Part shown: piece by piece, positions 10,643-21,318 of the stretch
Layout: the number at the start of each line of letters is the position of its first letter
Numbering within the stretch: the stretch's first letter is position 1
Assembly (NCBI GenBank): GCA_002633005.1
Contig: NMRA01000643.1
Span: 147,729-211,728, forward strand
Reading direction: 5' to 3'
DNA: 64,000 nt
From: Phoronis australis
Taxonomy: Eukaryota > Phoronida > Phoronidae
Notes under the pieces: model-generated
What the model was told of the DNA's origin: nothing
Seen by the model: only the letters and a program-made list of their open reading frames with translations
The model's database searches: none
Made by a program: the position numbers and the translations under genes

Positions 10643-12270
10643 GTATGGCTCACCGTTCTCTTCTGCATCAATGTAATTTTTGGTCATGTCCTCTCACCCT
10701 TCTTAGTGCCCATGATTTCCACTTACCGGGTTTATGAAATCGTTACCTTCATTAAACACCTTATGTTAATTTGTTTCTGTCTTCATAAAACTTGAAGCAG
10801 AATCGTTGGTGTATGTCAACCATTCTCTCACAGTATCGTGACATCTGTATGTAAACAAAGGACTAGTCGCTGGCGTTCTCACTCTTCAGTTATGGAGCAC
10901 TCACGCGTACATTGTCTTCTTGAGCTATCTGGGAATGATGTCATCGGACAAGATAATTTAGAGCATCGATGTTTACTACTGTAAACACTGGTGATCAGCT
11001 GTTGCATTAGTAAAATGAGGTTCCTCTTTTGGGAATACAGGTTAACAAATCATACATTTCTGGTTGTTGAACTTTTAATTGCTAGTACTGCATTTCACGA
11101 GAAAGAGAAGGAAGTCGATTTTCTTTGTGAATATTTGTTAGTGCCACTGTTCTGATTGTGACTTTTGAAGATTTCAGTTGTACGTAAGTGTAGTTTGGTT
11201 ATCTTTAGAACAAAGTGTGTTCGCACAACTTGACGACGACAACTGATTAACATTTTGTCAGTCTGTGATTTCGGGTGTCGCAATGAGCCAGTTGGTCATC
11301 AAAATGTCAAAAATGGGTGTTTGTCAGCTCTGTATAATTGTGCTGTGCTGAATGGCGCTTTTTGTGTTTCAAAGGTATTGTCTTGAAAAAGCTATAATGA
11401 CGAACACTCAATGGTGCAGTCGTTAAAATGACAAAATAATTTTCATGCATGGAAAAAAACTCATTTACAAATTTACAGAAAGTCCTAGAAATTTCATGAG
11501 ACTAATATAAAATCTCTCCTGCTTTTTTGAATCGTGTCTCAAGTTTGTGCATTTAATTATTACTCTAGTGCTTTTTGTGGGAAGAATTAGTCATGGAAAG
11601 TGATAATTGTGTAATGGAAAACTCATGGGAAATGAAATGAAAATACTAGTTTGATCCATGCAAGTGGACTATGTCCAGTCACCATGACGACCTTTCTCCT
11701 CTCACACGGTTCCTGTTTTAATGACAGGGAATCCTTTCTGATCCCTAGGTACAGCCTGTCTCAAAACTTAAATGTTTTCAAGTCTGCATGTCATGGGCAT
11801 AGTTACCAGATATCCTGCAATGCCCGCGTATTCCATACAATTCTATAGGATCCAAGAATTTTCAACATGTCATGTGAATTTTATCTTAGTCAAATAAATG
11901 CCACCCCACTGCAGTGCATAATTATGCCTTCGCGTAGACAAGTTTAACTGCCTTTGGTGCCTTATCAAAGGGTTTGGTGTATACCAGCCAAAATTCTTAC
12001 TAAACCACTGCATATACATACTTGCACACTTCTAATAACTAACTGTACAAAGCAACATAACTGGCTGGATATTACTGTAATATGTATTGTAATGCCAGGG
12101 GGGTTAAATTGAGAAAGGTGAAAATCACTTGAGCAGTTGAAAGTAAAAGACTGTATAAAACATTTGGGGGTGTTTTATTCTATATAGATGTTGACTTGTA
12201 TCAGTGTAGTGTTGCACTTTTAAAATGAGTTGTTGCTTTGTCTCTCATTTCCTACTATGCTTTCTGTTAG
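10643..12270 (+). other. MTO1: MTO1 intron 6, nothing recognised
   Basis: AT-rich intron between GTATGG and TTTCTGTTAG. Short open frames look random and no tandem repeat stands out. Confidence 0.6.
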
Positions 12271-12383
12271 CCTGAAGATCAACTACCATGCCACATGACC
12301 TACACAAGCCTGGATGTGGAGAAGGTCGTACGAGATGGCCTACACTTGAACAGGCATGTTAAGGAAGAAACAGCGGCCCCCAG
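12271..12383 (+). CDS. MTO1: MTO1 exon 7
   Basis: Encodes PEDQLPCHMTYTSLDVEK, then VVRDGLHLNRHVKEETAAP and two bases of an Arg codon, matching the family block PEDQLPC(Y/H)(L/M)T.T. It ends in phase 2 at a consensus GTGAGT donor (12384). The next MTO1 exon that fits is 42.9 kb away. Confidence 0.94.
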
Positions 12384-13197
12384 GTGAGTTAGGAATAGGA
12401 ATTTCAGTTGGGTTCAAGTACAAATGGTGCTCATTAGATTCCACTCTGTTTTGTGTTATGCATGTATTTGTGTGTGTTTTTGCGCAATAGGTATGGCTAT
12501 TTGACTCCTACTTTGTGTTGTGGAGGTGGTGCTGCTGCTGGTGGTGGTGGTGGCTCCGGTGTAAGGTTCCAGTTTTCACTATACTTTTGTCACGGTGCTG
12601 ACATTGTGTGAACAAATGCAGTGGTGTCATTTTGTTACTTTGACCAAGTTACACCCAAGCGTCATGTCCTATGTTTCCTGATGTCTAAAGCAAAAGCAAT
12701 TGGTAGGCGAATGTCAATTAATTGGGTGGTGCTAGTGAGACAACGATCCTACCTGTATAAATACATGCATTCAGGTGGTACCCTCAGCCCACAGACATTC
12801 CCCCTTGATGATGAATTGCTTTCTGCTCTCATTCTGTTCACATGTTTAAAATGGCCCACCACCTAGTTACTGAGTCGCTCACTGTCCCTGCACAATGTCA
12901 CTTTCATATAAGTATCACTTAGAATCTTGGGCACCTGCCTTCCGACTTCTTATCAACAACTGCCACCTTGTTGCTGTTTTGAGGAGTCAACAGTGACATT
13001 TAAACGGAACATACAGAGCAAGGCAAAAGTAATCACTCGGACAAAATACCATTTCCCTGTCATGACGTTAACAGCAAAACTGACAGGTAATAACGTTTAA
13101 GCCAACACAATTCAAAATGGTTCCTGTTAATTCCCTTTTATTGTTGGTCGTGAGGGGAGACAACTCTTACAATGAATTCGCCTTGTGCCCAGCCGTC

Positions 13198-13357
13198 CTG
13201 GGCCCGGTNAAACTGAGTACGTGCTCGAAATTTCGAGTACAGATTTTTCGAGTATGACATTGAATACACCAAAGCTGAGTCTGTACTCGAGTTGAGTATG
13301 AAGTGTGAGTTTGAGCATGATTCGAGTCTGAGTACAGAGATTGGAGACCGGGCCCTG
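13198..13357. mobile_element. Short TIR element with GAGTA-rich interior
   Basis: CTGGGCCCGGT at 13198-13208 is mirrored by ACCGGGCCCTG ending at 13357. The interior is built from repeated GAGTA, TCGAGT and GAGTCTGAGTAC words and holds the perfect palindrome CTCGAAATTTCGAG (13224-13237). A single N at 13209 lies just inside the left end. I see no target duplication, so the boundaries rest on the inverted ends only. Confidence 0.5.
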
Positions 13358-13676
13358 GTGAAGAATTTGGGGTCATTTTCCCTAAATAATTTGGCTTGTG
13401 CCGTAAGTCCCTACAGTCTGCTTTGTTAACCATTCTATGTTTTTGTAGTACGTCATTCAGTGAACAGTGAAGTGATGAATAGATTGTGGACAAGGGTTGT
13501 CTCCTAATTCAAAATTTAAGTGCCGAGAATTGGCTGCTAGAAGTGCAAGATGAAGCCCATGCACTGTAGCATCTATTTAAAGTGTCTATAATTAGTTTTC
13601 TGTCTAACAAACTTTTGATTTAGACAACTTGTTGCTTGCTCAGATTAGAAGTGATTTCTGACAGTTTTTATTTATT

Positions 13677-13922
13677 TGTAAATTAAAAAAAACAATCGTT
13701 GGCGGTCTGGTACGCATTGTACCAGACGTACACAGACCGTGCATGTGGGCCCATTGTACTGATCACCTGGCACCATTTTTATCTTTTATTAAATTGTTAA
13801 AACTGTGCTGAGGAGCTGGAGACCTGACTCAAAGGTCTGACCGTGTGCCCCAGTGGGACTCGAACTCACTACCTTGAGTAGAGGAAGTGGACACTTTTCA
13901 CGCTAGGTCACACTGCCTCCTC
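13677..13922 (-). mobile_element. tRNA-derived SINE, copy 1
   Basis: Read on the minus strand it starts GGAGGCAGTGTGACC, contains a B-box-like GAGTTCGAGTCCCA, and continues into a tail region with CCAGGTGATCAGT and GGGCCCACATGC. The same order is found in the copy at 45904-46142. It is flanked by CAGTTTTTATTTATT (13662-13676) and CAGTCTTTATTTATT (13923-13937), a 15-bp target duplication with one mismatch. The SINE would have been transcribed by RNA polymerase III and moved by a LINE partner. Confidence 0.85.
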
Positions 13923-14831
13923 CAGTCTTTATTTATTGAAACACGGCCTATCAAGCCAAATGTAGAACCTGATCTCAAACAACAAACTGTCAGTTATTTC
14001 ACAGCCATGAAATCATGTCCAATTTGACTATGGCATAGTTTCAGTCCAATTTCACAATGATGGGGGTCTAAATCTAAAGTTGGCTGTCTCTTGGCCGCTT
14101 TACCGCAATAATACGCTTCTCATCAATTTTGTGACACATTTATTAGACGCTCGTAAATAACCACTTGTGGCTTAAGTTTTTGCAAATGCTTGTAGATATT
14201 TCAGTCATGGTTATGCCCTCAAGACTATTGAGCCCAATAGGTGTCACTGCCCTGACCATATTTGTGGAAATTTTTTGCAGTTTGATTTCCAGTTTGCTGT
14301 GAATTTCAGTGTTTCAATAGAAATTATAATCACTGAATACAAACAAGTTGGGTTTGTGCAGTTGCCATCGTAGCTGTCAAAAATCATTTTCATTGAGATT
14401 ACCTTTTTTTTCTTTGTTTTTGAAGGCTTTGGCAAAGTGTTGAATAAATGAATCACGATACTGCCTATGGGCAGTGCATAGTCTGGTCAGATGTGCAATC
14501 TGAATGAGGTCTAAACCCATTATTTATCCATCAGCTTATCTGTAGTGTTCATGTGGTCCAGTTGACATTTTTGTCCATTGATCAGTTGCTGTCTGCTTCT
14601 ATTTATTTATTTATTTCCATGGCAACTGAAGCTTCAAAAGATTGTATTTCTGGTAGATGTGAAATGATGAAGCTACCAGCAGAAAATTGCATACATTCAG
14701 TGATTGCATCTTGATTGCTGGCAATGTCTACAATTATGGTAATTAGACCTGGGCTTGTTTTTAGTTAAGTTCAATAAAAAACGTGTTGTGTAGATATGGA
14801 GTACAATATTGTTGAACAATATTCTCCACGG

Positions 14832-15600
14832 CCTGTTTTAACTCGACGCTGTAACGAGTTTGGATTTTGCAGCGTCGAGTTTGGAAAATGCGCGTCGAGT
14901 TTAGAAAGTGCTGCGTCAGGTTTGAACTTTTGTCCAGGCTTGGTATTTCAGCCCTCAACCCTAAAGCAGTGCCTGATTAACCAACATCAAGCCCAATACA
15001 GAACTTTAGAGGCAGTCAACACTATATGTATAACTTCGTAAGACACTACAAAAGTTTAAATTATAATTAACAAAATCTGCAAAAAAATTTAAATAACAAA
15101 CATTTCATGGAGTCACCTAGCTTGCTTAATTGAATGACTAATCTACTTAGTCATTCTAACTTTAAAATTTTGCAAGTCAACCTATAAAAAAGCAATTTAA
15201 TTTGCTTAATAAAGACAATTTTGATTTTGACTGACATCTAGTGGCAAGTTAGAGAACTTTATGAGCTTATTAAACTTGACAACAGGTGTCACTAAAAACT
15301 AGGTCACATCAGAACTCATGTTAGTAGTACTTAATATGTCTAATTGATATTAAAATCGGCATTGGTATTATTAAAGGAACTTTTGATCTTTTGTTTGCTG
15401 CTCTTGGTCTGTCAAATGCTTTGGAGAAATTATGAGATGCATTGGTAGGAAAGCTAAACTTTGAAGTGTCTAAGAAGTAGGTCACACCAGTGCAGTGTGC
15501 AGTTTTAAACCATATATAAATACCTCCAGCATGACCATGGTTATGGGTAGACACAAAACAATGTCAATAACTGACATTTAACATTTGCGTCGAGTTTGGA
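14832..15600. repeat. GCGTCGAGTTTGGAA short repeats
   Basis: The word GCGTCGAGTTT(G/A)(G/A)AA occurs in close succession near 14870 and 14890 (with a degenerate TGCGTCAGGTTTG near 14912) and again at 15587-15602 about 700 bp away. It may mark the edges of an old insertion, but no inverted ends or duplication were found. Confidence 0.3.
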
Positions 15601-17364
15601 ATTTATAATGTGGAGAACACTGTGTTCATCTGGAAACATGTGTGTGCATTGCAGAGAAACTGACCTTTGAACTCTTAGAAAGGCTGCAGACTAAAACCAG
15701 GCACTAAAGTTGTGCTCGCAAATTCTAGCACAACAACAATTTCTACTGTTTGAGACAGTCCTTTGAATTTCCGACCGAAATTGATGCTAAATTGATTTTT
15801 TTATTCGGTGAAATTGGACACGAGTGATTTCTGCTTTTGTCTCATCATGTATGTAGAACGCCAGATGCTGCTCATTTTGGTACAAACTGAAACGCAGAAT
15901 TATAATATTATTTTGTAGAAGTTAATTCCACATCGTCTCAAATTTTGGACGTAAAATTTGATGTTTTTGAAAGTCTTCCGTTATTCTAAAATTTTGGTAT
16001 CTTTTAACTGGGAGAATTTTAAGTCGATTTTTACAATCTCAAATCGGAAATTTACCCATATATTTTGATTGTGTCCCAAACTGTTACGTAAGTTCTATTT
16101 CATCACACCCCAGTTTTCTTTTTTGTGGAAATGGTAACAGCTTTCATTTGAGGGCCCTCTTGGAAAGCAGTGCTGTCACTGAATAGCCTGCGCTCGTTTT
16201 AAATATTACAATAAATAAGTTCATGCCACTGTCAACTACTATGCATTTGAATGGATAACATTTTTACCTGTTGACTTAAAGTGCAGTCACAGGACAGGAC
16301 CTGTAGAATTGCAGAAATGTAAATTTAGGAATTTTGTTTGTGTTTGTATGAGATTGACACGCCATCTATACATTAAGGTTTTTAGTAGGACCTTACTGAT
16401 AAGTCTTTACATTGAGCCAAGCATCTGTAAAACTGTTTAGTAGAAATGTATATTTTCAGAAAACAGGAATCGTGGGAATTATTTTTATTCCAATCTGCCA
16501 TTGATTGAGTCAGGTGATGATATCTTTTGTAAAATTGATCAATACTGAAAGGGCATCAATGAAATGACCAAATTTCTTATTTGATGTAACTGTTCTAGGT
16601 GAAATCTCAAAAATGCTTTTAACATTTCCTAAATTTTGTTTTTGTTTTTTTGTGACTTGAGTTTTCTTATTAAAGTGCCAAGTTATTTTGTATTAGCCGC
16701 TCATGCGTAAGTAGACCATTTTAAAAAGAATTCCTAGAAGTGTTTTGGGGCATAATGTTTCGTTTGAATATGATTAACCTATTTCTGAGATATGGCGTTG
16801 CGATATTTGCTAAATTTGGAGGTAATTGTGTGCTTATTGGGCGTGGGCTAAACAGTTATAGAAAACATGGAACATAGTGAACTGTTCTTGCACAAACATC
16901 ACGAGGTAGTGCTGGTGTTGCGTTGGCCCAATTTTATAAAATTTAGAATGTAAACACTCGCGTCTCACACAATTAATAGTTCGTCCTAGTAGTTGTTTCT
17001 TTGATGTGCTTGACGTCAATAATCTCCTTTCATCTCTCGCCGCCACTGTGTCTCCACCTCACCAGGTGGCGGTGATCAATTGTGTAGTCAACAATTAACT
17101 ATCATTTTTAATCAATGATTATCTACTTTTACTTGAACTTGTAAACATGAAGCAAGGGAATTCGGTCGACTGGCCGTCGACAATATAATAAAATAGCACT
17201 CTCAAAACTGTTCTTGTTTCCTTGCTCTTATTTGAAGTGAATTAAGAGCATTGAAGTTTAAATTATGTATGCAGGTGTAACAAGTGTTCATCCTTAAATA
17301 CTAAAGTTCTCATGAATATAATGAACTGTAGTATATGGATATTATGTTCTGAAAGTTTCAATAG

Positions 17365-17569
17365 GGTCGTCCCGGATTACACGGTGATAGAACTCTCCTT
17401 TGTCCCGGAGATAAAGAAAGCGCGTGACCTGGTTTTGGAATTCAGGCATATTTTCGTGTCCCTCATTGATGACGGGAAGCCGGTGAATTTCAGATCACAC
17501 ATTCACGGCTATATGTCCAGTTTATTAAACTTTTCCACGTCAGAGTTGCGGGCCATAGTACAGCAATGA
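17365..17569 (+). CDS. Candidate terminal exon, unknown protein
   Basis: A 205-bp block that is clearly richer in GC than its surroundings sits between an AAGTTTCAATAG acceptor (ends 17364) and a TGA stop. It encodes about 67 residues starting VVPDYTVIELSFVPEIKKAR and ending SSLLNFSTSELRAIVQQ, a composition typical of real protein. The acceptor phase takes one base to finish a codon, which is exactly what MTO1 exon 7 leaves. It could therefore be an alternative last exon of MTO1, the end of a different nested gene, or a relic. I do not recognise the family and see no close AATAAA. Confidence 0.4.
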
Positions 17570-17619
17570 TACTTAGTTGGCAATGGAAAGACGAATAGAG
17601 TAATGCAACTGAGAAAAAC

Positions 17620-17745
17620 TTGCAAAGAATCAGACAACAACAAGTAACATGTGAAACTCCAGTGGCACGAAAACGAGGCAGCAAATGTGCCTGACTGATG
17701 TTTATGGCATTGTGGGTAAATACAGCTAGATTCAAGTGTCGCTGT
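17620..17745 (+). repeat. Dispersed repeat, inverted copy at 2943-3065
   Basis: The segment with TAACATGTGAAACTCCAGTG, GCAAATGTGCCTGACTGATG and GGCATTGTGGGTAAATACAG is the reverse complement of sequence in MTO1 intron 1, with a few substitutions. No coding capacity. Confidence 0.65.
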
Positions 17746-18281
17746 GTAATCCATGGCGACCCGATTATTATGGCTCTGCTAACGAGGGATTTGATATTCG
17801 TGAGGTGGTGTTATGGAGGAGTCCTCATTACTAGCTAAATCAATAGATTGAGATTTTGTACTAGGTGGTGCCATGTTTTCAATATCGTAACCCAGTGAAT
17901 TTCAACATGTCCTCCAGTAGACAAAGTCTGTTTGCAGTTCACATTTTCCAAAATTTCCTTTAGGCGTCTTTGCCCTGTGCTATTTGATAACAGGCAAGTT
18001 ACCACAACAACGTGTTCGCAGCATTCATAAACATAATTGCTTCACTTGCAAGATGACTGTTCACGGACCCGATGAACTCACTCTACCAATTCACAAATAC
18101 AGGTCAGCGACTGCTGTGCCGGGCTCACAAAACACGACCTAAACACCTAAAAACTCATGCCCGAGCTCACAAACACAGCTCATAGACCCTATGTTCAGAT
18201 GCTTACGTCAGTGAGCTGTTTTTGTGAGTTTAGCTTTTTACTTTCAGTGAGTCTTCTGTGGGAGCTTATCGGATCCTTGAG

Positions 18282-18660
18282 CAGTGTTTTAAAGTAGAAC
18301 TTACAGGCTAATTTCTTATCTCTGTGATTGCTTAGTCAACACAATATATAGCGACGATGCGAATATGAAGTAGCTTGTAAATTGCCAAATGTTTTTAAGA
18401 ACAGGTTTTGTGTCAAAAATGATCCACCGCAAATCACTGTGTCAAGTAAGTATTGTGACGTGACATGGTGCTGGGGATTAACACTGCATGATGTGGGCTA
18501 TGTGAGCCTGCGAGGTACGTCATTAGAGCAAATGTCACCTATTTTTAGAATGTTTGTTTTCACATTTACAAATTGTTGTTGAACACAACTACACTTTGTT
18601 TAACGTAAGATTATGTTAAAATAGCATTGTCGTTTGTTTCTGCTATACATTAGCATAGTT
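18282..18660 (+). repeat. Dispersed repeat pair, copy 1
   Basis: Matches 26086-26730 in the same orientation: shared landmarks are CTTATCTCTGTGATTGCTT, GAAAATTGCCA-type sequence, CATGATGTGGGCTATG and TTTTCACATTTACAA. It ends with a CATTAGCATAGTTAGGA segment that in copy 2 is displaced by about 310 bp of other sequence. Confidence 0.6.
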
Positions 18661-20043
18661 AGGAGCATGCAAGTACATTCTTTAAAGTGAAGAAACCATG
18701 TGTATGAGTGCGTCAGCCGTTCGGGTAGCCTGACAATGGCTGGTATTAATCCAGCCAATCCAGTGAATCTAATGTTTAATCAATGGGAATACCGGCTTTC
18801 CATAGCACTTTTTATCCTCAGCTTTGTGTGCCTTTAAAAGCCGTGTGCTGTGCGTCTGTTATTTTACTTTAATTTTGTTGTTATGCGGCTCCAAACCACA
18901 CCTTCCAGTAAACATTGTTTGAAAGCAAGTTCATGTATGTCAATGCCTGGAGTAGGCACACTCTGGTGGATTATTCAGTCACTTATTGGCTGATTGTATT
19001 TGATTAATTGATTACTTGATAAATCATTAAGTAGAGTTTTTTCTACCAAAGCTGACACTTTCCCTGTGTTGGTGGGAAATGAACATGGAACGTGGTTTTT
19101 TGTCAATGAGAGATTGTCCGAAGTTGTTAAGGCAATGGCTTTACAACTCAGCCACATCTGGTGTACAATCGAGAATTTGCCACGTGCTATCAAAAAAGGT
19201 TTTTCGATTGTAAAATAATACCCTCACAGTTGTTTATTGAGTGTACTGGGAATGGAACAGCCCGAAATGACTTCTTTGTTCAGTTTCATTGCATCCCGAT
19301 TCCTGCAGTGATTAGCTGTCTAGCTGATGCAATTACTGAGTTGTACCACCCCTGTACCAGTTACCACCTAATTTCTTTTTGCAGTCAATAATGAGCACAC
19401 AGTCGTAAATCTGGCAGCCTGCTCCTGTCTCTAGTTGAGTCACAATCAGGAGATCCCATAACTGCTTATTAGTCCCAACGAGTCAATTTAATGATAATTT
19501 GAATTTTGATTGCTCTCAAGTAGGAGACTTATTTTTTCAGACGTGTTCGTCAGTTTTATATTAGAGCAATTTGTCAGCTGCCCAAAAATCTGGAATTGAC
19601 AGTTGGCGTGTTGTTACAATCTACTTTTGGTCTTTCCATTGACACATTTGAATAGCAAGTTCAAAAACTAACTGCTGGTTAAGTGTCACTGGGGCCACTA
19701 CATGGTTTTTCTTTATCATCCAGTTGAGTGGCCAATTATTTTACAGTCATAGTCTGACTATTAATATTTAATACAGTAAAAATTCACCAACTGAACATGC
19801 CCAACAGGTAAAATGTCATTTTCTCGTTTTCATAAATACTACCTTGCACCAAGGTAAAGCTGTACAATTTTCAGTTTAAAAAATCTTGGACATTCACAAG
19901 AAAATTTTTGAAATGAAAAGGTCAATTGCAACTATTACATTTTTCCAAACATTTTGAGATTTTACCGTATGATGACCTTGTTGATGATTTATATTTTTTA
20001 AAATTTAGTGACACTTTAAAGTACAATTGAATTGCAAAATTGT

Positions 20044-21318
20044 TCAATGCCTGGTGTATTGTTCTTCTCCTTCGCTGTAATAGTAGTGAGCTAAAGGAGA
20101 TGAGTGGTGGTTGATGGGATAGTTTGACTGAACGGGTGGTGGCGGAGGCGGTAGTCGGTGTTCTGGCGAGTTACCATTACACGCCGATGTCCCTGGCAAG
20201 GCTGGCTCGTCGAAAATACCTTGACCTGCTCGTTCATTTAGTCGAGACGATAACGTGGAACTGTCTCTCATCAGCGTGGCCGAGCTCTCATCTCTACCAG
20301 GCAGGTGCGAGTCTCTCTGGCGGCAGCTTGTTCTGATTCGACAGAACATGCTGAAACTTTTGTCAAAGAACAAGAGAATGACTGGCGAGACTACAGCGTG
20401 AGACCAGGCAAGTAGACTGAGCAGTCTGTACAGTTCCTTGGACTGTTTGAAGTCTTTGTCAATCAGTGTTAGCATGAACAGGGGATACCAGCACAAAATG
20501 AACGCAATCGTTATAACGATGTAAATTTTGGCACGGCTTATCGCGACATTCACATTTTCTTTCATCGTCCTCGCTGACAGTCCTTTCGAATATGTGGTTG
20601 CCTGGCGAATCAGTTTTACCACTTGCTCCAGCTTGCTGGACCTCAAGTTACGGTAGTAGTTTATTAAGTAGTAAAAGATCAACAGCAAAGAACATGACAC
20701 TATTCCTATCCAAATGCAGTGGATCACGTAATTCTGTATTCCTCCATAGGCGAATATACAGTTTCCTATGGGACTGTTAAAGGAAAATGTTCCTCCAATG
20801 AGGGTTGGTCCAAGGTGAATGATAACACTGCCGATGTATACCATCAGTATTCCAAAGGTTATGCAGCAGATGGTGCCCTTTGCGTCCTCTCCGCCGATGG
20901 CAGTGTCCTTGAACGTGTATGCCTCAGTGGACACCATTGCCAGCATGTTGAATGTCGACACTGTCACCAAGATCACATAACCTCCTGCCAGCAAGTCGCA
21001 GAACCGCGGGGCTTCCTTCGTCAACAGACTGTTGGCAAACGGGATGCACAAGGCGCTTTTGGCACCATCTATGAGGCACTGATGGATGATGAATGCGTTG
21101 GTCATCCGTCGCAGATGTTTACAGCACAGGATGATGGCAATTATGACCAGGTTTGAGACGCCACCGAATATGGCCAGAACGTAAAGGTAATACGCCTCTA
21201 CTTCCATCCACCTGGTGGCACCTGCAGTCGTTGTGTTAGTGTTGTTACCGATGCCATTTTGGCTTGGTGTCGCTAAAGTCACCATCAAGGTGGTTAGAAA
21301 TTGTTGATCGTACTCCAT
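20044..21318 (-). CDS. Orphan rhodopsin-like (class A) GPCR, intronless
   Basis: A single uninterrupted 424-residue frame with an ATG start. Seven hydrophobic segments are visible at about 43-66, 74-98, 108-131, 149-172, 196-222, 264-288 and 297-319. Class A landmarks: N56 in helix 1 (GGVSNLVI), D84 in helix 2, the C107-C187 disulfide pair and CWYP (276-279) in helix 6. The N terminus has sequons at N25 and N28. Two switches are altered: the helix 3 DRY motif reads EAY (132-134, Arg replaced by Ala) and the helix 7 NPxxY motif reads SPVIL (311-315). The 100-residue C tail has a proline run (390-395) and ends YYYSEGEEQYTRH. It is probably a plasma-membrane receptor of unknown ligand. It lies antisense in MTO1 intron 7 and so has its own promoter. 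Confidence 0.85.
   Translation of the reverse strand: MEYDQQFLTTLMVTLATPSQNGIGNNTNTTTAGATRWMEVEAYYLYVLAIFGGVSNLVIIAIILCCKHLRRMTNAFIIHQCLIDGAKSALCIPFANSLLTKEAPRFCDLLAGGYVILVTVSTFNMLAMVSTEAYTFKDTAIGGEDAKGTICCITFGILMVYIGSVIIHLGPTLIGGTFSFNSPIGNCIFAYGGIQNYVIHCIWIGIVSCSLLLIFYYLINYYRNLRSSKLEQVVKLIRQATTYSKGLSARTMKENVNVAISRAKIYIVITIAFILCWYPLFMLTLIDKDFKQSKELYRLLSLLAWSHAVVSPVILLFFDKSFSMFCRIRTSCRQRDSHLPGRDESSATLMRDSSTLSSRLNERAGQGIFDEPALPGTSACNGNSPEHRLPPPPPPVQSNYPINHHSSPLAHYYYSEGEEQYTRH

Noticed and set aside
20719-21156. 145-codon plus-strand frame over the orphan receptor
   Set aside because: Antisense shadow of the receptor coding sequence; the minus-strand frame has the seven helices and class A motifs.
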